Assembly: GCA_021324175.1 (NCBI GenBank)
Contig: JAJPJP010000103.1
Coordinates: 1 to 57,367, forward strand
Direction: 5' to 3'
Length of the DNA stretch: 57,367 nucleotides
Source of the DNA: Chitinophagia bacterium
GTDB lineage: Bacteria > Bacteroidota > Bacteroidia > Chitinophagales > Chitinophagaceae
Positions 47,715 through 57,367 of this stretch are shown here, one piece after another. Position 1 is the first letter of the stretch; the number at the start of each line of letters is the position of its first letter. The notes below the pieces were generated by a model that had not been told where the DNA came from, did not search any database, and was given only the letters and a program-made list of their open reading frames with translations. The position numbers and the translations under genes are program-made.

Positions 47715-50348
47715 TCATTCGGGAAGCCGGACAATAAAGGATGTTCCTTCGCCTTCCTCGGTTTCGACTGTTATGTGTCCGCCATGCGCCTTCATGATAT
47801 CATAGGAAAGACTAAGACCGAGTCCCGTGGACTGCCCGGTTGGTTTGGTGGTAAAAAAGGGCTGGAAAATTTTGTCGCGGACTTTTTCCGGTATACCGGT
47901 GCCATTATCATGAATAACTAATTCTATACCGTCAGGGAGCTTTTTGGTCCGGACTTGCACCGAAGGCTCATAGCCTTCTTTCGCCGTCGCCCTTTTCTCA
48001 TTGACTGCATAGAAAGCATTGTTGATGAGGTTGAGCAGGACGCGCCCGATTTCCTGGGGCATGATGTCTATCTTGGCAATGTGCTTGTCAAAGTCGGTAA
48101 TCATTTTTGCATTAAACGATTTATCCTTGGCGCGGAGCCCATGATAAGCAAGCCGCAGATATTCATCAGCGAGAACATTGATGTCTGTTGGTTCTTTTTG
48201 CCCCGTGCTCGCCTGGCTGTGCTGGAGCATCCCCTTGACAATGCCGTCCGCACGTTTTCCATGCTGGTTGATCTTTTCTTCGTTTTCGATCACGTCATTG
48301 GCAATTGACCGGACATCGTCAAAATTGCCGTTGATGATCTCTTCTTTCATTTCCTCGAGCAGTTCCACGTTGAGATCGGAAAAATTATTAACGAAGTTGA
48401 GGGGGTTTTGAATTTCATGGGCAATGCCCGCTGTCAGCTCTCCGAGCGAAGCCATTTTTTCCGACTGGATCAACTGCTGCTGAGTCTGCCTGAGTTCCTG
48501 CAGCGTATGGTCCACTTGCATTTTTGCAATTTCGAGTCGATTGAAATCCTCGTAACGGGCATAGGCAGTCGAAAATGCTTCAGCTACGGATTGTATCACC
48601 CGGATCTCTTCATCATCAAGCTTGCTGGTATTCCCTACATAGAGCATGCCCTGAAGAAAAGGGAGGAAATGCAGGTGGATGCCGCCGTGTGGGATGGTTC
48701 GCAAGTAATGTTCGCGGGAATCGAGGCCTCCTTGTTTTACCATCGCGTCGGCAAACTCAGCAAATTCGCTTTCGCCCCAGTGGTCAATGTATTTTTTTTT
48801 ATGCCTCCAGTGATTCAGCACCTCTGAAATATTGCCGGGAGTGGAATACGCGATATGAAATGCCGCAATGGCCCTTCCTTCGGGTGTCGAAAGGAAAGTG
48901 TGAATGCTTTTTTGTACCTCGTCCATGATGAATACGCCACAACGGATAAAAGGGATGCCGAGAATTGTGAGTTCATTCCAAATGAGGGGTGTGATTCTTT
49001 CCAGGTCAGTTGCAGTGCGCATCGAAGCGATTTCTGCGCGCACGCGATCAAGGGTGGCCTGCTTAACCGCGTCTCGTGCGCTCGCTTCCGACTTTTGAAG
49101 TTCCATATAACGACGAAAAGTCAGGTCGATAATCGATTTGAATCGACCAAGCACTTTTATTTCATTGTCCTCATAAGGTTTCAGCGACCAGCAAAACAAA
49201 AAACCTTCGGTGAATGTAAGGAAGTAACCGTACTGATCATGCTCCATGTGCTCCTTCGGCACCCCGAAAGTTAGCGACAGCCGCTCGTAATAAGTTCGCA
49301 GCAATTCGCCTTTGAGCTCGGTGAAATAATCTTGCTGCTTCAACCAGGAGTCATATTGTTGTTCAAGCAGCGGATGACCACGGAGCACCACAAACCCGAC
49401 GAGATCGAGACTATCTCCCATTGCCGAACTGGTCGCACCGTAAAGTGTCGCTTTCCTCGTGGCTTTTTCGATCAGCCCCACGCCGCTGCGCATTGGCGCA
49501 ATGCCAAGTTTGCGTAGTTCGGTAAATACCATGATGGCCGCCGAAGACAGGTCATTGCTGTTGTGCATTGCCATGGCCCTGCTGCGTACACGCTCCAGCG
49601 CTGCTTCGATCTGCGCATCCCTGGCAAGCGATTCCGCCTTTTGCAGGTCAAGAAAGCGCGTATAGGTTTGCTGGAAAAGAGCGCCTATCCGGAGCAGCGT
49701 GTTGCGATGAGCATCTAACAACGAGCCGGCAATAATGAGCAGGTAGCCCCTGGAATAAAAGAGGGCATGTGTATAAGTTTCGTTGTGCCCGGCAGCCTGA
49801 AAATCCCTAATGGGGATCTCCGTAAATTCTTTGAGATATTCCTGGTGCCTCCTTAATTCTTCGCCTGCGAGGCGCATGATAATGAATTTTTCACCGCGCT
49901 TCCATCCATCATAGATAGGTTGGAAGGTTGGAATCTTGTCATATGGTAGGAGGAAAACCTTTGGCAAAACCTTGCCGCCCGGCGCAGTGATCCAGCATTC
50001 GCCGAGTGGTTCATCCTGGTGAAACGTAACTATTGCACAGGTTATGATTTCGCTTTGCGGTATGCCGAGTGCCGGTAGCTGGCGGAAGATCTCAGACGCA
50101 GTTTCAGCGAGCTCGCCGCTCTCCTTCATGGCCATCGTTCTTTCGCGGATCCTTTCCAATGCAGCCTCGATCTCAAGTTCGGCGGATTTTTTGTCAAGAG
50201 CCATGCGGGTCTCTTCGAGCAATGCTGTTAAGTTATGTCGATCCGCCTCTGCTTCGGAGAGAAAGTTCACGTACAAAGCCTTTTCCGGATCAGTGAGATT
50301 CGGGGCCTGTTGAATTTTATGCAATATGGATTGCCCGGTTCCGTCCAT
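47715..50348 (-). CDS. Soluble sensor histidine kinase with three tandem sensor repeats
   Basis: Same kinase core as the neighbour ([25 protein letters not shown]); three ~180-aa N-terminal repeats; no clear TM segment. Confidence 0.94.
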   Translation of the reverse strand: MDGTGQSILHKIQQAPNLTDPEKALYVNFLSEAEADRHNLTALLEETRMALDKKSAELEIEAALERIRERTMAMKESGELAETASEIFRQLPALGIPQSEIITCAIVTFHQDEPLGECWITAPGGKVLPKVFLLPYDKIPTFQPIYDGWKRGEKFIIMRLAGEELRRHQEYLKEFTEIPIRDFQAAGHNETYTHALFYSRGYLLIIAGSLLDAHRNTLLRIGALFQQTYTRFLDLQKAESLARDAQIEAALERVRSRAMAMHNSNDLSSAAIMVFTELRKLGIAPMRSGVGLIEKATRKATLYGATSSAMGDSLDLVGFVVLRGHPLLEQQYDSWLKQQDYFTELKGELLRTYYERLSLTFGVPKEHMEHDQYGYFLTFTEGFLFCWSLKPYEDNEIKVLGRFKSIIDLTFRRYMELQKSEASARDAVKQATLDRVRAEIASMRTATDLERITPLIWNELTILGIPFIRCGVFIMDEVQKSIHTFLSTPEGRAIAAFHIAYSTPGNISEVLNHWRHKKKYIDHWGESEFAEFADAMVKQGGLDSREHYLRTIPHGGIHLHFLPFLQGMLYVGNTSKLDDEEIRVIQSVAEAFSTAYARYEDFNRLEIAKMQVDHTLQELRQTQQQLIQSEKMASLGELTAGIAHEIQNPLNFVNNFSDLNVELLEEMKEEIINGNFDDVRSIANDVIENEEKINQHGKRADGIVKGMLQHSQASTGQKEPTDINVLADEYLRLAYHGLRAKDKSFNAKMITDFDKHIAKIDIMPQEIGRVLLNLINNAFYAVNEKRATAKEGYEPSVQVRTKKLPDGIELVIHDNGTGIPEKVRDKIFQPFFTTKPTGQSTGLGLSLSYDIMKAHGGHITVETEEGEGTSFIVRLPE
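48534..50165 (-). repeat. Three tandem ~180-aa sensor modules within the histidine kinase
   Basis: Each starts with [11 protein letters not shown] / [11 protein letters not shown] / [11 protein letters not shown] followed by LPALGIP / LRKLGIA / LTILGIP. Two of three end [12 protein letters not shown] / [12 protein letters not shown]. Confidence 0.75.
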
Positions 50349-50418
50349 GTTCTTGATGCAGTTTGCAGTTTATGAGGCGGAGAAAATCTGGCGATTCACG
50401 TGCAATGGCTTCCGCTGG

Positions 50419-51873
50419 TCAGTGAATATGCCTGCGTTTAATTATGCCGCCCGATGCCTCTTTGATCGTACTGGCGAAGACAAACGCGTTCGGGTCAATA
50501 TCGTTAACCAGGTTTTTTAGCTTTCTGAGTTCAAGCCGTGTAATTACCGTAAAAATGATATCGACTTCACTATGCACTTCAAATTTTCCGGGTAAAAAGC
50601 CGCGCTCGCCTTTATATACCGTGATACCTCGCCCAAGTTCATTGACCAGCCTTTCCTTAATGATTTCACTTTTCCCTGAAATAATGGTAACACCGGTGTA
50701 AGCTTCTATTCCTTCGACGACGTAATCAACTGTCTTTGTCGCCGTAAAATAAGTCAGCATGGAATATAGTGCGACCGGCAGCCCGAAATTGGAAGCAGCA
50801 ATTGCGAAGATCACGATGTTCAGTGCAAGAATGATCTCGCTGATCGTGAAGCTGGTCCTGCGCCAAGTGTACAGTGCGAGGACTTCAATACCGTCAACGG
50901 CACAGCCGGCGCGCATCGTGAGTCCGATGCCGATACCCAGGAAAAATCCACCAAAGATTGAAACGAGCAAACTATCCGAAGTGACGACCGGGTAGGGGAA
51001 ATACAAAAGGCAAAGACCAAGCATCAGGATGCAAAAAATCGTCTTGAAAGCAAATCGTGGGTTGATCGAAAAATAACCCATGACGACGAAGGGCAGGTTG
51101 GCAACGACGATTACGTAGCCAAGGTTGAATTTAGTCAGCTTTTGGATCAGCAATGAGATACCTGTAATGCCCCCATCGAAAAAATCGTTGGGAATTAGAA
51201 AGCTTCTGAGCGAAAATCCCGCCGTAATGACACCTACCATTATGAGCAGGAGATCAGTGAAATAAAAATCCTTATGTCCTGTCACAGATTTGGTCGTCAG
51301 TGTCTGAGATTGGAGTATGGCCAGATTCTGGTGCTGGTTGGCAGTCAGGTTGGCCTGAGCAGTCGGCGTAAAATAATGATGGGCGTGTAGAAACTTTATT
51401 TGATGGTGAATCCATTCCTCTCTGCCCTTCATCATACCTGCAGCCAGAAGTTCCTGGTAGAGGCTCTCTGCAACCGGGCTATAATTGTTCGTTCCGAGAT
51501 AGTAAAGATCTGCGTCGCAAAGCACCTCGGAAATGAGATTGGTCGGTTCCTGGGGCAGACGCGTCGACATGATGGTGTCGCATACCCTTTTGATCTCGTC
51601 CTCATTGTACTCGAACTTAGGAAGATAGGTCTGTGCAACGCCACAGGAGACCTCCTCGTGGCCGTCATATGCTTCGAGGAAACCCGCATCATGGAAAGCA
51701 GCTGCAGTACGAAGTATAATAAGATCGTCGCCGTTTACCTTTTCCGATGCAGCCAGTTCGTCTGCACAACGCATGACCTCCTTGGTGTGCCTGACGCCGT
51801 GATAGGTCAGGTAGGAAGGTAATTCAGCAGCCATCTTGTCAAGTATGAATTTCGTCGCTTTCTCCAGTTGCAT
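50419..51873 (-). CDS. HD-domain phosphohydrolase fused to YitT-family membrane domain and DUF2179
   Basis: N-terminus H29 (YHGVRHT), H61-D62 (FHDAGF), H72 (GHEE), D120/D122 (CDADL); central polytopic YitT-like region; C-terminal SGKSEIIKERLVNELGRGITVYKGERGF (DUF2179-like). Confidence 0.88.
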   Translation of the reverse strand: MQLEKATKFILDKMAAELPSYLTYHGVRHTKEVMRCADELAASEKVNGDDLIILRTAAAFHDAGFLEAYDGHEEVSCGVAQTYLPKFEYNEDEIKRVCDTIMSTRLPQEPTNLISEVLCDADLYYLGTNNYSPVAESLYQELLAAGMMKGREEWIHHQIKFLHAHHYFTPTAQANLTANQHQNLAILQSQTLTTKSVTGHKDFYFTDLLLIMVGVITAGFSLRSFLIPNDFFDGGITGISLLIQKLTKFNLGYVIVVANLPFVVMGYFSINPRFAFKTIFCILMLGLCLLYFPYPVVTSDSLLVSIFGGFFLGIGIGLTMRAGCAVDGIEVLALYTWRRTSFTISEIILALNIVIFAIAASNFGLPVALYSMLTYFTATKTVDYVVEGIEAYTGVTIISGKSEIIKERLVNELGRGITVYKGERGFLPGKFEVHSEVDIIFTVITRLELRKLKNLVNDIDPNAFVFASTIKEASGGIIKRRHIH

Positions 51874-52056
51874 AGTCAGAATTGCTCTTGAGGCGGCATA
51901 AATATAGTAATGATTTGCCTTTCCCGCCGAATTATGTAGGCCGAAATAACGTTGAAGAACACCGCAAAAAATAGTTTTCCCGCATCCAATAATTTATATT
52001 ACGACGGCCGCCGCCGAACGCTTTCAAGTTCTACCTTTAATTCGAAAAAATTTGTT

Positions 52057-53160
52057 ATGCGATCCGCAATTTTCCGAATTTTAGTCTCGGGCCTCCTTAC
52101 CTTGGGCTGGCTTGCATCCGCAACAATTAAAGCGAATGCCCAACCCCTGCTGAAAGTCGGCGTCGCGGGACTTAATCATGACCACGTCAACAATATCATG
52201 CATCAGTTTCGCGACGGCGAAGTGATGATTGTGGGCATCGCCGAAGCAGATAAGCAACTGGTAAAAAAATATCGCGATATTTTTCATTTACCCGACTCGC
52301 TTTTTTATTCTGACCTTGAGTTGATGCTGGATCATATAAAACCAGACGTTGTACTTGCCTACAATGCAATTGCTGACCACCTTGGCGTCGTCGAGGCCTG
52401 CGCGCCGCGACATCTGCCGGTGATGGTGGAAAAACCACTCGCGACCACTGAGGCTGACGCGCGGCGAATAGCCGACCTAGCGAGGCAATATCATGTCCAG
52501 GTGCTTACCAATTATGAAACCACCTGGTATAAGAGCAACCAGCAGGTGTACCGCATGATCCATGAAGGGAACTCAATAGGCGATATCGTAAAGATGGTCG
52601 TCCACGATGGTCACCAGGGACCTGTCGAAATCGGCTGCAGCCCCGACTTTTTAAAATGGCTCACTGATCCTGTAAAAAACGGCGGGGGAGCAGTCATGGA
52701 CTTCGGCTGTTATGGCGCCAACCTGATGGTATGGCTGATGGACGGGAAAACGCCCGTTTCGGTCTCCTGTGTTACGCACCAAATCAAACCCGATATTTAT
52801 CCAAAGGTGGATGACGACGCGACCATCATGCTGGAATACCCCAAAGCGACGGGGCTTATCGAGGCTTCATGGAACTGGCCATACGGGATAAAAGACCTCG
52901 AAGTATTCGGGAAAAAAGGATACCTGCATGCGCTCAACGCGAACGAACTGGTGCGACGCGATACGACTGTCTATCGTCCGGTTGGTCTTGAGCCCTACGT
53001 TTACAGGGATAATATCCAATATTTGCACGCCGTGCTGAAAGAAGGCCTTGATCCGGGGCACGATCTTTCTTCGCTGGACAACAACCTGGTCGTGGTAAAA
53101 ATCCTTTCGGCAGCCAGGGAATCTGCCAAGACCGGGAAAAAGATCATGCTGAAGGAATAA
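52057..53160 (+). CDS. Gfo/Idh/MocA family oxidoreductase with signal peptide
   Basis: VGVAGLNHDHVNNIM, MVEKPLATTEADARRIADLARQY, GGGAVMDFGCYGANLMVWLMDG. Preferred start at 52057. Confidence 0.9.
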   Translation: MRSAIFRILVSGLLTLGWLASATIKANAQPLLKVGVAGLNHDHVNNIMHQFRDGEVMIVGIAEADKQLVKKYRDIFHLPDSLFYSDLELMLDHIKPDVVLAYNAIADHLGVVEACAPRHLPVMVEKPLATTEADARRIADLARQYHVQVLTNYETTWYKSNQQVYRMIHEGNSIGDIVKMVVHDGHQGPVEIGCSPDFLKWLTDPVKNGGGAVMDFGCYGANLMVWLMDGKTPVSVSCVTHQIKPDIYPKVDDDATIMLEYPKATGLIEASWNWPYGIKDLEVFGKKGYLHALNANELVRRDTTVYRPVGLEPYVYRDNIQYLHAVLKEGLDPGHDLSSLDNNLVVVKILSAARESAKTGKKIMLKE

Positions 53161-53213
53161 GCGGCCAGGACTTGGGTTGAACGTTACCGTTATAATCAAT
53201 AAATGACCGAGCC

Positions 53214-54896
53214 ATGAAGAACTTGCTCTTTCGCCGACGCATCCCTTGCCTGAATGTTGCGCGTGGCATACTGCTCGTTTTACTCATTTATCCCGGATGC
53301 CGGCGGGCCAAAGACCGCTCATTCGAAGCAGCGATGGACAGAATCTTCCAACATTACGAGGAGGCAGGAACGCCAGGCTGCGCAGTGGAAATTGTCCATG
53401 ACCGGCAGGTCGTTTTTTCAAAAGGGTATGGCCTGGCAAACCTGGAACATCGCTCCCCCGTTTTGAACAATACCGTTTTTTATATCGCATCGGTATCGAA
53501 GCAATTTACGGGTTACGCCATCTCCACCCTCATTCAGCAGGGGAAAATTTCCGAAGACGCCGATATTCATCAATACCTGTCCTGGGTACCTGATTTCGGT
53601 CGCGGGATCACCGTCCGCCACCTGCTCCATCATACCAGCGGTCTGCGTGACTGGCCCGAGGCGCTTCATGCCGCAGGCTGGCGCTGGGACGATGTTTTCA
53701 GCTACGAGGACATCGTGCGTATGGTAAAACACCAGCGCGATCTCGATTTCGAGCCCGGAGCCAGGGAGTCTTATTCAAATACCGGTTACAACCTTCTTGC
53801 CGCGATCGTCGAAAAAGTAAGCGGCAAAAAATTTACGGATTGGACGGAGGAGAATATTTTCAGCCCATTGGGAATGAGTTCTTCGCATTTTCAAAGTGAC
53901 TACCATGAAATAATTCCCAACCTTGCCTACTCTTATGAATCTTCGGGAAGCGGTTATCGGCGCGTTTTCGGACCATTGACCGCATATGGAAGCAGTTCGC
54001 TCTTTACGTCTGTCGACGACCTGGGCAGATGGGTGATCAGTTGCCAGAAGATGATGGAAGAAAAGAACCCTGTTTTCCTGAGGATGTTAAGCCGGGGGAC
54101 TCTCAATAACGGCGATACCGTTTTTTATGGCTACGGCCTCGCCTATGGTTTTGACAGGGGCCTTCCCACGGTTTCGCATACGGGAGGCTGGGCCGGCTAC
54201 AGGACCATCATCATGCACTATCCCGAACAGAAACTTTCAATTATTATCCTGAGCAATTCAGGCGATTTCGATCCAACGGGCTACGCAGAGAAAGTCGCCG
54301 CTTATTTCTTAAAAGATCAGTTCAAACAGCCCGAAAAAAATATCGGAGACCTGCCGACTGTGAAACCTGACCCCGCGCTTCTAAAGAAATATGAAGGCAT
54401 TTATGAACTCGGTCCCGGATGGGAAGTCACGCTCACTTTTGAGGACGGTCAGCTGATGACGCAGGCCACCGGCGAATCCAAATTCCCCATGACTGCCAAA
54501 TCGGATTCGGTTTTCTGGATAGACGCATATCATGCGGCGATGACTTTTGTTAAAGACAAAGATGGCAGCGTTAACACGCTAAAATATAAATCCATCATAG
54601 CCAAAAGAATTGAGCCCGTCCAATCGGACCCGCACATGATCTCCCGATTCGCGGGCACTTATTACAGCCCGGAACTCCTGACAGAATATTCAGTTACCAC
54701 CGATTCTGGTAAACTTGCCATGCATCATTTTCACCTTGGTGATATCGCTCTCTTGCAAGACATCGGTTCAGCTGACCAGTTTCTCGGGGACCTGGGGTTG
54801 GTCAGGTTTACTCGGGACAGCAGCAGCCACGAGGTATCGGGGTTCCTGCTTTCAGGGGGCCGCGTAAAGAATCTTCGTTTTGATAAGAAACGCTGA
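53214..54896 (+). CDS. Serine hydrolase (beta-lactamase/S12 family)
   Basis: YIASVSKQFTGYAI (SxxK), YSNTGYNLLAAIVEKVSG (YxN), VSHTGGWAGYRT (HTG). Confidence 0.93.
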   Translation: MKNLLFRRRIPCLNVARGILLVLLIYPGCRRAKDRSFEAAMDRIFQHYEEAGTPGCAVEIVHDRQVVFSKGYGLANLEHRSPVLNNTVFYIASVSKQFTGYAISTLIQQGKISEDADIHQYLSWVPDFGRGITVRHLLHHTSGLRDWPEALHAAGWRWDDVFSYEDIVRMVKHQRDLDFEPGARESYSNTGYNLLAAIVEKVSGKKFTDWTEENIFSPLGMSSSHFQSDYHEIIPNLAYSYESSGSGYRRVFGPLTAYGSSSLFTSVDDLGRWVISCQKMMEEKNPVFLRMLSRGTLNNGDTVFYGYGLAYGFDRGLPTVSHTGGWAGYRTIIMHYPEQKLSIIILSNSGDFDPTGYAEKVAAYFLKDQFKQPEKNIGDLPTVKPDPALLKKYEGIYELGPGWEVTLTFEDGQLMTQATGESKFPMTAKSDSVFWIDAYHAAMTFVKDKDGSVNTLKYKSIIAKRIEPVQSDPHMISRFAGTYYSPELLTEYSVTTDSGKLAMHHFHLGDIALLQDIGSADQFLGDLGLVRFTRDSSSHEVSGFLLSGGRVKNLRFDKKR

Positions 54897-54902
54897 AGCG
54901 CA

Positions 54903-57305
54903 CTAGCGGATCAATACCATCGTCCCCTTTTTAGAAATTACTTTGCCCAGATACGACGTGCCTTCCACCATCCACACATAGGTGCCCGTGTCCTGCAGTT
55001 TGCCATCGAGCATACCATTCCATCCGTCGCCCAGTCTTGTTGTGCTGTAAACCAGCTGTCCGACGCGGTTGTAGATGCGGAAATAGCGGAGTGAAGAAAT
55101 GCCGACCGGGATCGGTCTGAAAATATTGTCAATGTCTTTCGCAGGGGTAAATGCATTGGGAACGAAAATATCCGGAAGGGTTTTAAACACCTTGATTTCG
55201 ATGGAAGCTTCGCCCAGGCAGCCTGCGGTATCCATGACAGTTAGAACGTAGCGGATGGAGTCCGTGCCGGGCCCCAGCAGCGCAGTAGGATTTGAAATCG
55301 TGCTATCGTTGAGGCCAAAAGACGGAGACCATAGAAAAGTATCGCCCGCTGAATCTGAGCTTTGTCCCTGTAACTGTAATGGCTGATTAATGACTACAGC
55401 CGTATCATCACCCGCGAATACCTTCGGCGGAGCAATGACTAAAATGGTTTGAATGGCTGAGTCCCGACAGCCGTCGGTTCCCGCGTAAGTATACTGCAGC
55501 GTATCGATGCCGGGGCCCGCCTGCGCCGGATTGAGAAGCCCCGCGTCGGATATTCCTCTTCCGCTATACGAAAAGGATCCGTTCATTCCGGTTAGCTCAG
55601 TCGCTTGCGAGATTGTCAGCGGCGGTGCATAGTCGCAAACCGCCGAAATGGCGCTAAACAGGACATGGGGGCTGGGCTGCACGGTGATCTGCTGGTCGAT
55701 CTCGTTCCGGCAACTGATTCCCGAAGAGGAAATCATGCTAAGCTCATACGTCGCGGCTTGCGCTGTGACTGGGTCAGGGTATTGATGACTATAGGTTTTA
55801 CCCGGGTAGGGAAAACTGTCAACATACGAATTTCCAACTGTGTCGCCCCAGGATATCTCGACACGGATGATCGATCCAAAGTCGACGGTGCTGCTGTTGG
55901 TAATTTGAACGGTGCGATTACTGCAAAGGCTTCCGGGGTTGCTTACCTCGAAGACTGCGCGCGGAACGGCGCCGTTAACCGTAAAGACCTTGCTTGCGCT
56001 ATCCGCACATCCTAAACTGTTCGTGACAGCCAGGCCTACGTTGTAGTGTGCCGCTGCGCTGTAATGGTGCGCAGGATTCTGCCCGGTTGAACTGTTTGAA
56101 TTCCCGGGGCCAGCGTTCGGGTCTCCAAAATTCCACTGGTAAGTGAAAGGCAGGCTCGCGTTATCTGACGTGTAGCTACTGTCGTAAAATTGCGCAATGG
56201 CATCCGTGAGGCAGATCTCGGGCATGACGAAGTTCACCTTGGGATTTGGATAAACGGTTACCGTGACGCTGTCCAAAGAAGAACACCCGGGGCGGCTGAG
56301 AAACGAAGTGCGGATATAGTAAGTGTGCGACTGCGCGTTCGCAGAGTCATTCGAGAGGTGAAGCAGCGGCGAAGCGAGCGTCGTGTCGTTAAGGCCCGTC
56401 GCAGGCGACCAGGCATATCCGTAACCGGGATTTGAGGGGCCACCTAATGAAACGGTGTCGTAAGGGCAAAAACTTCTTGCCTGCCCCGGAACAGACGGCG
56501 GCATCTGCGTATAGATGATCAGGTTTTTGATCGAATGGTTGTCCGTATAGCCGCCGGTGCTGGCGGTTATCCCCATATAGCCGGTAAAATTGAATTGGTT
56601 ATTGGCTTGCAGGTAAAGCGTGTCATTGACATATACCTTGATCAGGCCGCTGTCATAGGAGATTTTTGCGTGGTTGTAATTTGGAGAGCGTATATAGGAA
56701 AGTTTGCCGTCCGAATTGTCGCGCGTCGGACCCTGCCGGCATTCCCCGTAAATGATATTGTTTGGATCAGAATCGTCGTCATATCCCACACCCCAGCGGA
56801 TTTCGATCTTGGGCATATCATAGTGGACCGTGCCCGTGTCGAAAGGGATGCAGTTGTTCCATGTATCGAAACAAACCTTCAACCCATTGGCATTGTCCGG
56901 AATGCCAAGACCGCCGCCGCGAACAAAACCTGTAGGTGGGACGTCGAGGAAACAAAACGCAATTCCATCCGCGCCCGTTCCGTCATACATCCTGAAATCA
57001 AATTCTGCGATCCAGCTGACACAGCGTGAAAGGTTGATCGGCTGGCTGAAAAAAACCGCGCCGTTGGAATTTTGCTCTGCGGGGCAGAGCAACAGCTCGG
57101 AGTTGCCCGTCCCGGTCACGTTGCGTACCCTCGCGTCCCCTGTAATGTTCCAGCCGCTGGTATTAAGCGGTGAACCATTCAGCTGGGCAAAAACGTAAGT
57201 CTGTGTATAGCCGGTCTGATCCAGACATAGGAACAGTCCAAAACAGAACAGGTATTTACAGAGAAGGTTGCGGGTCGGCAAAAAATGCATTTTTATTGAC
57301 AGCAA
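54903..57305 (-). CDS. L-type-lectin-like, PKD-containing protein with gliding-motility-type C-terminal (T9SS) domain
   Basis: Legume-lectin-like ADGIAFCFLDVPPTGF...LKVCFDTWNNC; PKD YQWNFGDPNAG; C-terminus DIFVPNAFTPAKDIDNIFRPIP...FRIYNRVGQLVYST. Start may be MHFLPTRN at 57290. Confidence 0.9.
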   Translation of the reverse strand: MLSIKMHFLPTRNLLCKYLFCFGLFLCLDQTGYTQTYVFAQLNGSPLNTSGWNITGDARVRNVTGTGNSELLLCPAEQNSNGAVFFSQPINLSRCVSWIAEFDFRMYDGTGADGIAFCFLDVPPTGFVRGGGLGIPDNANGLKVCFDTWNNCIPFDTGTVHYDMPKIEIRWGVGYDDDSDPNNIIYGECRQGPTRDNSDGKLSYIRSPNYNHAKISYDSGLIKVYVNDTLYLQANNQFNFTGYMGITASTGGYTDNHSIKNLIIYTQMPPSVPGQARSFCPYDTVSLGGPSNPGYGYAWSPATGLNDTTLASPLLHLSNDSANAQSHTYYIRTSFLSRPGCSSLDSVTVTVYPNPKVNFVMPEICLTDAIAQFYDSSYTSDNASLPFTYQWNFGDPNAGPGNSNSSTGQNPAHHYSAAAHYNVGLAVTNSLGCADSASKVFTVNGAVPRAVFEVSNPGSLCSNRTVQITNSSTVDFGSIIRVEISWGDTVGNSYVDSFPYPGKTYSHQYPDPVTAQAATYELSMISSSGISCRNEIDQQITVQPSPHVLFSAISAVCDYAPPLTISQATELTGMNGSFSYSGRGISDAGLLNPAQAGPGIDTLQYTYAGTDGCRDSAIQTILVIAPPKVFAGDDTAVVINQPLQLQGQSSDSAGDTFLWSPSFGLNDSTISNPTALLGPGTDSIRYVLTVMDTAGCLGEASIEIKVFKTLPDIFVPNAFTPAKDIDNIFRPIPVGISSLRYFRIYNRVGQLVYSTTRLGDGWNGMLDGKLQDTGTYVWMVEGTSYLGKVISKKGTMVLIR

Positions 57306-57367
57306 TCGATTTATACAAAAATAATTACTAAGGGCAAGACGGGGAACCGCAACTGGCTTTTTGATTG

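Noticed and set aside
50392-50407. CACGTG-centred sequence GATTCACGTGCAAT upstream of the second histidine kinase as a third parS
   Set aside because: Only the CACGTG core and a few arm bases match; the arms are not palindromic.
1-57367. CRISPR arrays, insertion sequences, prophage or classical defence islands
   Set aside because: No direct-repeat arrays, transposase/integrase motifs or phage structural genes were seen.

Overview
Chromosomal window from a Bacteroidota genome, probably Chitinophagaceae-like. The lineage call is inferred from the gene content, the TAnnTTTG-type -7 boxes and a gliding/T9SS C-terminal domain. I support about 50 protein-coding genes, the first truncated at the window edge. 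I found no rRNA, tRNA, CRISPR array or transposon. Main content: M3 peptidase, Fur, SCO1, NifU-like, PnuC-NadR, mtgA, GH3-family, an IMPase-thiL-S41-thioredoxin gene string, nagA, recX, dnaN, a transglutaminase/Alpha-E/ATP-grasp cluster, a small fructan locus (MFS/ROK/GH32), mgtE, PpiD-like, nadA, mnmG, ybeY, feoA-nadD, chrA, a GH63-like glucosidase, amidase, FAD oxidoreductase, a co-oriented two-component/adenylate-cyclase/HD-YitT cluster, a Gfo/Idh/MocA oxidoreductase, a serine hydrolase and a lectin/PKD/gliding C-terminal protein. Most notable: (1) two tandem parS-like palindromes (TGTTCCACGTGGAACA and CGTTCCACGTGGAACA) between ybeY and mnmG, about 3 kb from an unusually long AT-rich intergenic region, suggesting an origin-proximal centromere; (2) a 7 kb signalling cluster with an HD-domain/YitT/DUF2179 fusion, two histidine kinases with near-identical cores, a REC protein and a REC-adenylate cyclase, which could be an undescribed cyclic-nucleotide module; (3) a small-RNA candidate in the only long convergent intergenic gap, while the eight other convergent junctions have essentially no spacer.
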